From assembly GCA_037349105.1 (NCBI GenBank), contig JAYJMM010000102.1, positions 2,294,001 to 2,358,000 on the forward strand: a stretch of 64,000 bases of DNA, written 5' to 3'. Of this stretch, positions 33,203 through 44,300 are shown one piece after another. Origin of the DNA: Limnomonas spitsbergensis (Eukaryota; Chlorophyta; Chlorophyceae; Chlamydomonadales). Numbering within the stretch: position 1 is the stretch's first letter; the number at the start of each line of letters is the position of its first letter. The position numbers and the translations under genes are program-made. The notes under the pieces were generated by a model, which worked only from the letters and a program-made list of their open reading frames with translations, made no database searches and was not told where the DNA came from.

Positions 33203-36200
33203 CTAGATCCTGGCCCGTTTCGCCTTGGGCTTTCTTGAAGCACGCTCCACTCTGTCCTGGGTGCATTTCTCACAGCTACACTTGAACCCATAGTCCTTGA
33301 GGGCAAGCTGGCGCTCCTTGTAGCTCATGCATTCATCGATGTAGCTGATGGTAATCTCTTGCCCAGGTGAAATATCACCGAGAGCCAGTATGGACGCGAT
33401 TCCCGAGGCTTCGCCCTCGGCTATCCCCAATGGGCAGCAGCTGTGGTTTGCACAACACTGCAGCGCGTAGAAACCCGTCCCCTGGGGAGGACATGGTGAT
33501 TCATGCAGGTTAGTAAGGCTGAAAACAGGGGAGCACTGGGCATGTTCTATTCGAGTGTCAAGCATGAGGAGGATGCAAGCCTGCTCAGTCGGCACATCGA
33601 GGCACAAGAACATGTGACCATGCCCGGCCCCTTTGACAAGGCTTTGGGTGGTTGCGGTACCCAGGTAACCTCAACAATTACAAAGTGGATACAAGACGTC
33701 CAATCGCCGTAAGAATAATGAAGCAGTCCCACTACAGGCCTTCTTATATGCACGTTCGTTGAACAATCAAACCCTACCGATGGCCTCCTCCCACACACCT
33801 CACAAGCTTCATCATAACTCTTGTCCAAGGCGTCCAGAAGAGGCTGCGTCACCACTTGCGCTGCCACCTTGTCAGCCTGCAGCCAGGCAAGCGTTTTAAA
33901 TTGTTTCAGAGGATCACGCGGACTGACACGGTCCTTCTAGAGAACCTGACCCACAGTCCCAGACCTGCCTACCCTGTCTACCAATGCCCAACACTGTTCA
34001 TCAAAGCGTTATTCAGCCACACTTCAGCTACACTTCAACCACACTTTGGCTACATCACGTATTACCGTGAAGGAGGCCTGGAACAGCAAGCCCTTTGGCT
34101 TGGGCCGCCAGCTGCAGGCCGGTCAAGAACTGATCCCCACATGCCGTGCTGGCCTCCTGGCAGCCCCCATCAAGTAGACTGGCACGCAACCCAAGAATGA
34201 GGATAGGTCTCCCATGCATCCGGCCGGAGCATGGACCGACACACCCCCGGCGCACACCCCACCTCCGGCAAGTCGTCGATGAGCAGAAAGTAATCTTCCA
34301 CCGGTGATGGAACTGAGAGGGACAAGTTATTGAGCTCGAACATGCCGACCACGGCGCCATACACCTGCACGTCAAGACGCAAGGCGTGACTGGCGTTTTG
34401 AGGTTGGGAACAAGACGTGACCAACATTCAGCAGAGGCAAAGGACAAGAGGTGACTCACAGTCACAGGTAAAGAATAAAATGTCACTGACGTTCATAGGC
34501 AGGGAACAAAACAGGGCTGACACTCAGAGGCAGGGAACGAGATGCGACTTCCATTCAGGCACAGGAACAGCAAACAGCCTAGGTCTTAAAATCCAGAACT
34601 CGAGAGAACGGCGGTTACAAGCACACGTCATCGCACCTCGAGAGAGAACAGGGGAGGGAGGAGGGCGGCAGCGCCAGGCAACGCGTCCACTAGCAGGCGC
34701 AAGGAGCTTTGGGCCAGATCCCTGCCAAATCGCAACACAAGTGGAGGGGCAGGCATGCAGTTAAGGGAGCAGGCGTGCCCAAACGTGACGCGTCAGCTAC
34801 TGCTTGGACTCACATGGCACGCACCTCGCAACAGACCCGACCCACAAGTCTAGCCCAGCGGCGCATGGGCTCACAAAACACAAATCTCAAGCCAGGCCCA
34901 ACCCACAAGTCCGGCCATCTCTACAAGCCTGGCTCAAGTGGACCCTGAGTTCAGCCCGGCCCGATCTGCAAGCAGGTCATGCAGACTGGCCTGGGGCGCC
35001 ACACCTGAGCTGCTGCCTAAATGCCGCCTCGTCGTCCACATCTTCAGGGACTGCGACGCTCTCCCACCACACCCGCTTCCAGCCCATAGCGAACGGCAGC
35101 CAAGCAGCGCGCAGAGCCCCCCAGGCCGCGGGAGGACAGCTTGAGGGAGGGAGCTGCCCATCAGGATCCACTCCTAGAGCAGCGGAGGAGGCATCAGCTT
35201 CTCGCAATCCCGAGCCACCCTTAGAGGGCGCAGGCACGTCCGCGCTATCTGCAGGGCCGGCGCATGAGCTATCTGATGCATCGCCATGCAGCTGCCATGC
35301 CGCGTCTGCGGCGATGAGGGCAGTGGGCCATACCGCTTTTCCACCCTTCTGTCCGGTGTCCAAGTTAGGCTTGCTCGAGCCAGACCTCGCTTCTCGTCCC
35401 GCACTCCCGCCACAGCTCCCGTCTGCCACGGCCCCCACAGGCCCTGCGGCCCCTGGCTTGGACGCACCAGGCCGCAAACCAGCTTCGGCTCTCAGAGCAA
35501 CGATGGCGAGCACCTGTCAACATAGTCGGGGTTCAGAGCTCCGGGTCAGGCCCAAGATTGATGAGTGTGCATCTAACTGCCAAGTTCCAGCAAGCAGGAG
35601 TGTCAAGTTCAGGGCACCAGGCTACCTTAAGCAGAATGGCAGGACGCTGGACAGCAAACAGTGGGCCGATGGAGACCAAGCCTTGACCAAGCCCGAGCGA
35701 CAGGGAATCTTGTGACAGATCAACAAGACCATAAACTATGGTGCAGCTGCATTGCAACTGCAGCACCTCGAAAAATACAAAGAAAAGCAGCACGCACCAT
35801 ACTATGGTGCCTATGCTAGGCATCAACATGGTCTCTCGGGGCAAGCATACGGAATTGGGCTCATGGCTTGGTTTTGTATCTTCCGATATTGAAAAAATGA
35901 GGCCAGTGCTTCAGAATCAAACACGTTTAAGGCTGTAAAAAAGCAACGAAAAGCATTGCAAGCCTGGATGACCGTCCGCACCTTCGCAGCTAGCATGAAT
36001 ATCTCGTTGCTGCTTCTCGCATGCGAGTAGAATGCTTCTAGAGCGATCCGATCCAAGCTCAGGGATGAGCCAGAGGACGATGGAACCGAAGGCAGCGAAG
36101 ACTCAGGGCCCGGCCGCGTCTGCAAGCTTTGCTCAGTTCCTGCCTGGACACCACCCTCCGCTCCATCTGATGAAACCTCCAGACAATTTCCGGTCCCCGG

Positions 36201-39200
36201 GATCCCGGCTCCGCCTGCCGTTCTGGGACATAACAGGCAGTGATGAAGCTGCCAGGAAGCTGCCTCACAGCCTTGGGAACAGTACTGCACCCCACAGCCC
36301 TTCCTGCAAGATATCTACAGAGGGGGAGGCGGGGTCAGATGATTCCCTAGGACTGGTTAGATTGTTTGTTCAACTGCATTGTTACACTTCAATAGGTCAT
36401 AGATGCCTCTTTTGCCTCGCTAAAACATGCTCTGAGCACGGCTTTTGTGATATGAAAAGGGATACCGGAGTTTAAACCTTATTTAGGGTCACCGACTAGG
36501 AGCATGGCATGAGGGATCCTCTTTGAGTATACAGGGGTATGTTGGTATACCGGTAAACACGGAGCTTAATTAACAAACAACACAGGGCTTCAGTAATATA
36601 AATACGGGGTCTGCTCACATAAACACGGGGGTACATTAACATACCGCTTGCGGCAGTGGCGGCATCCGGTCGGTGTGCGGCAGTCGTTCGTCGCCTCCCG
36701 CCAGATACCTCAACCGCTGCACGTCCACTTTTGCAGCAGATAGCTGTAATAGGACAGAAGTGGCCTCAGGGCTGAGCAGCATCATAAACACAGACAGCAC
36801 GCACATGGTCTTGCCGCGTGCCCCTCTGACAGGGCTTATCTTTCCAACACGAAGTAGTCTATCTTCTGACAGAGGGCAGTGAGGACAGCAGAAGAGGCTT
36901 ACGGTCTGTAGGGCGACGAGAGGCGCCTGGGACCAGAATCGTCCCACCATAATGTTTTTTGCTCTCCCGGCCTTTGCTTCTTCTTGTAGTTGTTGCATCC
37001 AAAAGTTTTGTATGCGAATGTGCCAATGGTGTTAAATGTGTCCACAGGCAGGTACCATTAAAGCACATTCATATTAACAAAATCTGGAAAGGACGACTCT
37101 GCTCCCAAGAAAAACAAAGGACGGGCATACAAGAGCCCCACAGTAAAAGAGCCCCCTTCCGTTGGGCCGAACAGAAAATGAGGAGGGTAGCAGAAAGGCA
37201 CACTGCAGGTGAAGGAGGTTCATGGCATCAGGTGCAACACGGATCCATGCGCATGAGACATGGCTCGCATGACATGGCCGCAAATGGTTATACATGCTCG
37301 AGTGCATGGTCTACATCGGAGCGTTGGTGCATGGTCTACATAGGAGCGTTGGTGCATGGTCTACATCGAAGCGTTGGTGCATGGTATACATCGGAGCGTT
37401 GGTGCATGGTCTCTACATAGGAGCGTCGGTGCATGGTCTACATCGGAGCGTTGGTGCATGGTCTACATCGGAGCGTTGGTGCATGGTCTACATAGGAGCG
37501 TTGGTGCATGGTCTACATCGGAGCGTTGGTGCATGGCCATAAATGAACATGAATGGTGAGATGAAAGCACCCAGAGCGCTAGACATTGCATGAGCCTGAG
37601 TGGATCAGTAGACTTAGAGCAGCGTCCCCGGTCATCCCACACTGCCAGCTCTCCCTGTGGCCCTCTCCCCACTTCCGTGGTCTTCTTCCGGGGGGATTCT
37701 TGCGAGGCCACGGAGGGGGCAGCAGTGCTTGTTCTGCAGCCCCCTCCTTCCTCTCATTCGCCGGTGACAGCGAATGATGGGGCCTCTTCCACGACCGGGT
37801 ATCCCGTGGGGTCCATTACTGTCCCCACCCTTGCGATGGCACCCGCTGGGTCTCTCGCGGGTGACAGGGTTGCATGGGGCACGGGAGCGGGGGTGTGAGG
37901 GCCATGTGGCCAGGGAGGTGCAATGCCAGACAGCGAAGGACAACCTCAGACCTTTTACATTATCTTCATCATTTCCACGGTGGCGAACTTGCGATGCTGC
38001 CCACCCCAAATGACGCCCCCAGGATGTACGCCGTGAAGAGCCCAAGTACGACTGATGAAGGCGACTCCATGCAGGGTGTGGCAGTGCGGCTGCATAAAGG
38101 ACTGTCTTACATTAGTGTTGTGTGCGCTACGCCTTCAATAACTCCAATGACTTGCAGCCAGAAGCATGCAATGCGCAATTAAGTGGGACAGCGCTATCAG
38201 CCATAGGAATCAAGCATGCTGCATTCCATACAGATATGAGGCCATGATGATGTGCCACACTTACAAACTCTGCCTTGCGCAACAACTCCTCCTCTTCCTC
38301 TAGGTCCACCTGGGCAGCTCCGTCATGACCCTCGCCCTCATCATCTCCTGCAGCCATTTCAAAACTGTTTTATTTCAGTTACAAATCGACAGCGCCTGCA
38401 TCACTGTTATTCAAAAATATTAGCGCTGTCATTTAATCATACATGGACGATTAGTTGACACCTAAATGCTGTCATTTAATTAATTGATGGCCTCAAGCAA
38501 TTATGGAAATTTTGAAGTGCCCAAAAACCAAAATGCCACCAAGCAAAAATATGAGTTGCTAATCAAGCCGTCTCACAGCAGCCACGTTTCACTACCGGTC
38601 TTCATCCAGCCAAGACTGGACGCCATACTCATTTTCTGAGCGCATCAGGCCTCATCAGGCGCTGCCAAGCGACCGCCGCGCCAATGAGGACCGAAGCTTG
38701 ACCATGCTGAGGGTCGGTTAAAGCATACACTCTGCCATAAGCAGCTGATATGCATTGAGGTGAAAAAATAAAGAACCCTGTCTGAGAGCTGGCACCCTGA
38801 GCAATCTAGCCTGCGCTGGCCCGAGTGTTGAGCAATCAATCGCAGCCTCACGCTGCAAAAGACCAGTGCTGATGCGCCGCCATTATTCAAACAACAACGC
38901 GCTTCAGCTACAATTCAGCTACATCACACTGGTCACAGCCTACAGCCTAGGGGACCTGGTGTAGCTAGACCTGCTGCTTGGTCCAACAACCAAAGCCCGG
39001 TCAAGGTTGGGTCCCCATTGGCTCAGTGATGGCCACCTGGTGGTCCCCCAAAGACGACATGGCGGGCACTAAGCGGATCCCTGGGCACAACATCCCATCC
39101 CATAAGGCCATCAGCCCCTACCTCATTGCTCCCCACTGTTTCAGTCGCAGCAGGGGCTCCGCCCACTTCTGCAAGCAGGCCAGCATGCGGGCCAACCCGT

Positions 39201-40979
39201 CAAAACAAGGAGCACATTGGCGGACCTAGAGGCAGGCCACCCGCCCGGATGACCCGCCACCAACTTTCCTCCCTGGATCCTAATCCTCGCCCGGTATTGC
39301 ACCTTCTGTCGCTGCCACCCGGTCTGCGCCTGGCTCCAGGCCCGCAGCAGCTCCACCCTGGCTGCCCCTTTTCTTGGACAGGGTCTCAACCCTGGTCAAC
39401 GTATTCATCAGCTTCCGAGCAATCTGCTGTTCGATGCTGCCTGTGACAGGTGCAGAGGAGGGCGGGCGGGGCAAGGCACCTCGGGTTGCGTTTTGTACCG
39501 CTTGGATTGTCCCGGAAAGAGGAGGCCAGCGAGCTGCTAGCATCCTGGTGTGGCTCTTCATCAAACAAAGAAAGACTACTCCTCCGCCGAAGCAGGAGTG
39601 AGGTACCGCTCGACCCACAGCAGTTATATCCTTAATAGTATAGCCCGCTTCATTACTCACTCAGTAAGAAATTACTATACCGGTAAGACTTATATGAGGC
39701 ATATACCGGTAAGGTGAGATATGATACAGGCAGGTGGCAGTGATATGTACAAAAGGTTGGCGAAAGCATATTTGAAAGATAAACAACAGAAGGAGTTATT
39801 TATTGGGAGCTAGTTGGATACACTAGGGGACAGCACATTCCTCATGTTGTGATCAACAGCACTAGGTGTCAGGCTAGCTGTACGCAAAGACTCAGGATGA
39901 TCACCATTAGCTAGGCGGGATAAGCAAAGCATCAGAGACCTCGTTTGTTTTGTCTTCCCTGACCACTTACCAATGAAGCAGAAGCAGTGGGAACAAACCA
40001 GCGCCTCGGCGCTACTGCTCCCACTCTGAATCGCAACCTGGAAAGGAAAGCATCAGGGGGACAGGCCAAGGGGGGCATGAAAGATAACACGATACAGGAT
40101 GTTTTGGATATGCAAGAGAGCTGACATACGTTTGCTGACCTTTGCAAAAATAAAGAAGGTGACAGTGCTTTAGGGGGGCATTATAAACGGTTTGATTTGC
40201 CCTTGATGATGACATCATCATGGGCATTTCGATGCGTGAAGACTTGGCTGAGGAAGCTGTAAGCAACGGCAGTTTTGGTGTCCCATCTCCTCCATTTGCC
40301 TGAAATACCAAACCGCCCACTGGCCCAAATAAGCGTCTGTGCCTTCCTTTTATTTGAGTTTGTGCCTCAAGTTCATGAGCTGGGCAGCTGGCGTAACATT
40401 CAAAGCAGTTAATGTACGTCGCGCCAGTACGCCCAAATGCCTGTTGTTGAAGCAAGACCCCCAACTCTGAAGCTGTTAAGCACCTGTTTTGCACTAAAAT
40501 ATTAATCCTCCGAGCTCTCCGATATGTAGAAGAGGCCTTTCCACTCATCACAGCTACAGTTTTTAACAGACTACCGGTAATTCAGCGGTAATTCAGCGGT
40601 AATTCCGGTGGGACAAAAAGCCGCATGGCTCTGAGCCAAATACAATGGCATGCTTGACAGCTCCAGCTCACCAAGGGTCGCTCCTGGAAGATGATGTCAC
40701 CCCTCTTAAACGATCTTTTCGCAAATATGCCCTTGCCTCTACCAGTCCCCGCATCTCGGACCTCGACCGAGGCTGCAGCTCCGGATAGACGGATGACCTG
40801 CAGATGATCATGGTTGTGTGAGATCGTCGATGTAAATCAGTCCGAGTCGTGTTTTTCTGCGACAGAGCTGCTGAGGCACCGCTGATCACCTCTGAAAGGT
40901 AGTGGCCGCCGAGCGCTGCATCTTCGGGAGCCTCTAGCAGATTCTGAACCTGCCATGAATATTCGGTCTGCATTTCCAT
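33203..40979 (-). CDS. ATXR2: ATXR2-type SET/MYND histone lysine methyltransferase
   Basis: Proposed exons (minus strand order): 40979-40890, 40797-40672, 40037-39971, 39440-39303, 38347-38265, 36743-36645, 36314-35982, 35513-35005, 34389-34263, 33876-33799, 33481-33203; frame is kept throughout (642 aa). The SET domain is split as in ATXR2 and SMYD proteins. GRGKGIFA (49-56) begins it. A zinc cluster follows (VCSHC 86-90, then CRKGCGVQYCSQGC 204-217 with H225/C230, MYND-like). FELNNLSLSVPSPVEDYF lies in exon 9. NHSCCP (562-567), EITISYIDE (592-600) and the post-SET C618-x-C620-x2-C623 complete the cofactor and zinc sites. The key Asn-His and Tyr residues are present, so activity is likely. 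In Arabidopsis ATXR2 has been tied to H3K36 methylation at LBD genes. A Gly/Ala/Ser-rich insert (about 320-410) is specific to this copy. Exons 4-6 vary most in the family and are least certain. Confidence 0.82.
34015..34170. repeat. Dispersed MITE-family copy in ATXR2 intron 9
   Basis: CAGCCACACTTCAGCTACAC opens the copy. AACAGCAAGCCCTTTGGCTT, CAGGCCGGTCAAGAACTGAT and GCTGGCCTCCTGGCAGCCCC follow in family order. Nearly all of it lies in the intron 33877-34262. Confidence 0.6.
37295..37545. repeat. 25-bp minisatellite, ATXR2 intron 5
   Basis: About ten copies of CATGGTCTACATCGGAGCGT plus TGGTG, with AT(A/C)GGAG variants, lie in the 1.5-kb intron between the exons ending at 38265 and starting at 36743. 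Confidence 0.95.
38893..39055. repeat. Dispersed MITE-family copy in ATXR2 intron 4
   Basis: It begins CTTCAGCTACAATTCAGCTA and contains GGTCAAGGTTGGGTCCCCAT and CAGTGATGGCCACCTGGTGG, in the same order as the other copies. Confidence 0.65.
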
Positions 40980-41315
40980 GAGTGGATGATCCACAGAGGC
41001 ACGAACGGAAACGGACAAAAATCACTGCGGACGTATTAGCGTGTATCCATTCCGATGATTATAATTAGTAAGCAGGGTGCAAATGTGAAGGTTCAATGCA
41101 CATGTAGGGTGCTCTGCGAGTCTTCCTTTCGTTCGAGTCAGAACACTGCCGCGGGAAAGTGGGAAAGTGGGAATCGCAGATTGTGTCCGGTACACAAGTA
41201 GCTGATTTCGTAGTCGTCGAGAAGTGCAAGATTGTCACGCGGGAGATTAACTCGAGGTGTTTTAATCTCTATTGTGCGCATGGATTGACTAATTGGTCGA
41301 GGAGCGTAACAAGCC
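40980..41315. promoter_or_regulatory. Shared upstream region of two divergent genes
   Basis: Only 336 bp separate the start codon of ATXR2 (minus strand, 40979) from that of the coiled-coil gene (plus strand, 41316), so the two promoters must overlap or be bidirectional. I see no clear TATA box. The arrangement predicts co-expression, but this is inference. Confidence 0.55.
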
Positions 41316-44300
41316 ATGGACCTTGAAGTGAGTTCCCCTCGGCCATCCGCTTTTCTCCCGCTCATGTACACGATTTAAACGCAATTGTATACAATTTGCT
41401 AGCATATCAACTCAATGACTGCTTCTGCGCTGCCACGGCACCCTGCCTGTGCTTCATGCCCAGGCCCTCCGATACGAGCTGAACGTTGCGAGGCGTGAAC
41501 AGGCCGAGCTCGCATCTGCCTTGGAGGAGCATCTGGGTCCATCAGATGACAGCAGCAACTCAGCACCCTCACCAAACGGTCTGTCCTGTCATGCATGTCG
41601 GCGCAGCCATGCAAACCCGCACTTGCATGGGACGCATTTAAGATGCTGAACATTACTTGATTCGTTTCAGTCTGACGCAGTTCAAAAGAGATTGGAGCTC
41701 TGTAAGCTCTGGAAGTGACCATTCATTCGCTGTCTTCTCTCATGTGGCAAGTCATGGCAGTGTAAACACAGCTGCATAATCACTGTTATGTTGCAGGACC
41801 TCAGCAAGAGTCTCTGCGGCTGTATTCAAATGTGGCGCCGCCTGCTACCAATGGTCCCGCACTCCCTCGCAAACTGAGTTGGGGCTCCTCGCCCTCTAGA
41901 CCCAGGACAGCTCAGCAGGAGCAGCAGCAGCAGCAGTTGTTGACTGTGAGCCCCTCCGCAGCCGGATCCAAGCCACCGGCCAGGGCGGCCTCGCCCGCCC
42001 CCAGCAATTCGAACGCCTCAAAAGCCCCAGATATGAGGGTCAACAGCCTTGGGTCAGCCAGGAGCAGTGTGCCCGGCACGCCCCAATCGCCTGTCCCATC
42101 AGACCCCAGCACGAGGAGAACATCCGGGGAGAGCTGTTCCAACCTTCTATCTGAAGGACACAACCCTGCCTCCTCAGCCACGCACCTGGCACAAACACAG
42201 CAAAAATCAGCAGAGCAGGCCACCTACTCCCCTGGCCCTGGCCAGATCCATCCTCAACCCTCAGCTCCTGCTGGCTGCTCCCAGCGCACGTTTTCTCCCC
42301 AAGTCGGATGTGGTGCCGCAGCTGTCACAAAGCAGGCGTTGTCTCCTGAAGCGGGGCTTGCAGCCATGGCCGCTAGGAAGCAGGCGCTGCGGGAGGTGTT
42401 GGCTCTACTGCTCGGGGAGTCTGGTTCACGGCTAGACAACTTCCAGCTCACTCCGCAGGTGCGTGATTCCTTTCTCTCTTTCCGCAGGTGGGTTTGGGAG
42501 GAGCGCCAGCGTTCCTTTCTTCGTGACGTAGTAACCGTTCAGCTGTTGCATAACAACCTACTGGACTCTGGCCGGAGGCCCCACGCAGGTTTGGTCCCTA
42601 TCGTTTTTTTGCGGCTGAGGGGCCGCCTGCTGAAGGTGGCGCTCTGCAGCCGAAGAAAGTGACGCAGGGACACGAATGCATGGAGATGGGCATGGACTTT
42701 GTACACAACTGTAGGACAAGCCGCTGTGTCACTTACCTGCACCACTGGGCTTTGTTTGAAATGCCAGGCAGGCCACTAAGTTGTGTTGAAAATGCCAAGC
42801 AAAAATGGGCTTTGTTTGAAATGCCAGGCAGGCCACTAGGCTTTGTTTGAAATGCCTAGCAAAGTGTAATGGAGCAGGCTGGATTTCAGCGGAGAGCACG
42901 GATTGAAATATTTCTACTTCGATGGGCATTTCACAGCAGTGGTAACAGACCCTGGGACCGTTCTCTCTCTTTGTCTAACTATTTAGGCCGCGACCTAGTT
43001 TAAGGTTTAGGGTTTATTGGGCTGCGACCTGGTTTCCCCAATCTGATTAAGCATCATACTCCATGCAGAATAATGCCGGTGCATTTACACATGCAAGTTC
43101 AGCGTAGGGCCAGGAAAGGGACGCCAGGCCCAGCGCCGGGGGAAATGAACCGAAGGCCCATTTCTCCCGGTGAGCCAGCGAACCCCCTTCCGGCAAACCC
43201 TGGCAGAATGGGGGTTTGGCTGTCTACGCCCCCGGCGTCAGCCGGGGATATTTTAAACTATCCCACAGGCTACCCCCCGGCCCTTCCCTGGGTAGGGCTC
43301 TAAGGCACTGCTTTGGCCCAGTTTGCATTCATGTGTTGATCTAACTGGGCACCGGCACTTTCTCAGTCTTTCTCGGTCTTCAAAGGTGTGAACCAGATTT
43401 TCTGCCATGCATAAATCAAGGGCTTGCATATGTCTCCCCGCAGTACTCACTGTCTCCCTTGTCTCGATATCCCCCCCCATGTCTACCCTGTCTCAATGTA
43501 TTTCTATGTGTCACTGTCACCGTATGGGCCACTACCCCCCCATGTCACACTGTCTTCACATAAGTCACTGCCCCCCCATGTCTCACTGTCTCCACATGTC
43601 TCACTGCCCCCCCTGCCGCCTCCCATGCAGGCCATTGTCGCAGTTGCCCAGGAAAAAGCGAATGTTGCGGTTGTAGAGGCCAAGGTGCATGCGGAGGTGC
43701 AGGCTGCGGGAGCGGCTCAGGAGAAAGCTAGCAGGTGGGTTTCGTTGTTGATCTGTTTGTGCACCATACCACCTTGGACAGGCTGCAGGGTGGGGCCTCC
43801 ACTGGGTTGGGGGGGGGCTGAACCCTGACCGGCCTATATCCGGTGGCCAAAGCAGCAGGGCTTGCTGCACTAGCCCCCCCCCCCTGACTGCATGCTATGA
43901 TGTAGCTCAGTTGAATCTGGAGCACCCTGGTGGTGGTCCTGTTCAGTGCTCATAAAAAGGGGGGGGGCAGTGACACATGTGGTCCTGCCCAGTGCTCATC
44001 AGCGTTAGCATGGCGGTTGACTCTGGATTTTGAAATTCAAAAAAGTGCGATGCATGTTTTGGGGAGGCGAGGCTTGGCTGTGTATGTAAGGCTGCTTTTG
44101 CTTGATCTGTAATTCATCTACGTCAAAGCATACGGCCGCCGGCCGCAATGGCCTGGTGCAGGTAGTACAGCTGCTTGGGCCACAGCCCGTTGATCGGTCG
44201 AGGTTTGGTCCCCAATCTCCATGAGCCCAGTCTTGGCTGAGTCAAAGGTGGCCTGGTACGCACTCCTCGAACCACTGCAATTTGTAATAGGAATATTTCC

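Noticed and set aside
34804..35715. 303-codon plus-strand frame
   Set aside because: It is the antisense shadow of the large ATXR2 exon at 35005-35513.
40012..40551. 179-codon minus-strand frame as a separate gene
   Set aside because: It lies in ATXR2 intron 2 and runs past the consistent exon 39971-40037, which is read in a different frame; no domain or start context.
42459..42662. Extension of coiled-coil exon 3 past 42458
   Set aside because: The open frame runs into a dispersed-repeat fragment (GGTTTGGTCCCTATCG, GAAGGTGGC). A donor GTGCGT at 42459 gives agreement of phase with the next exon.
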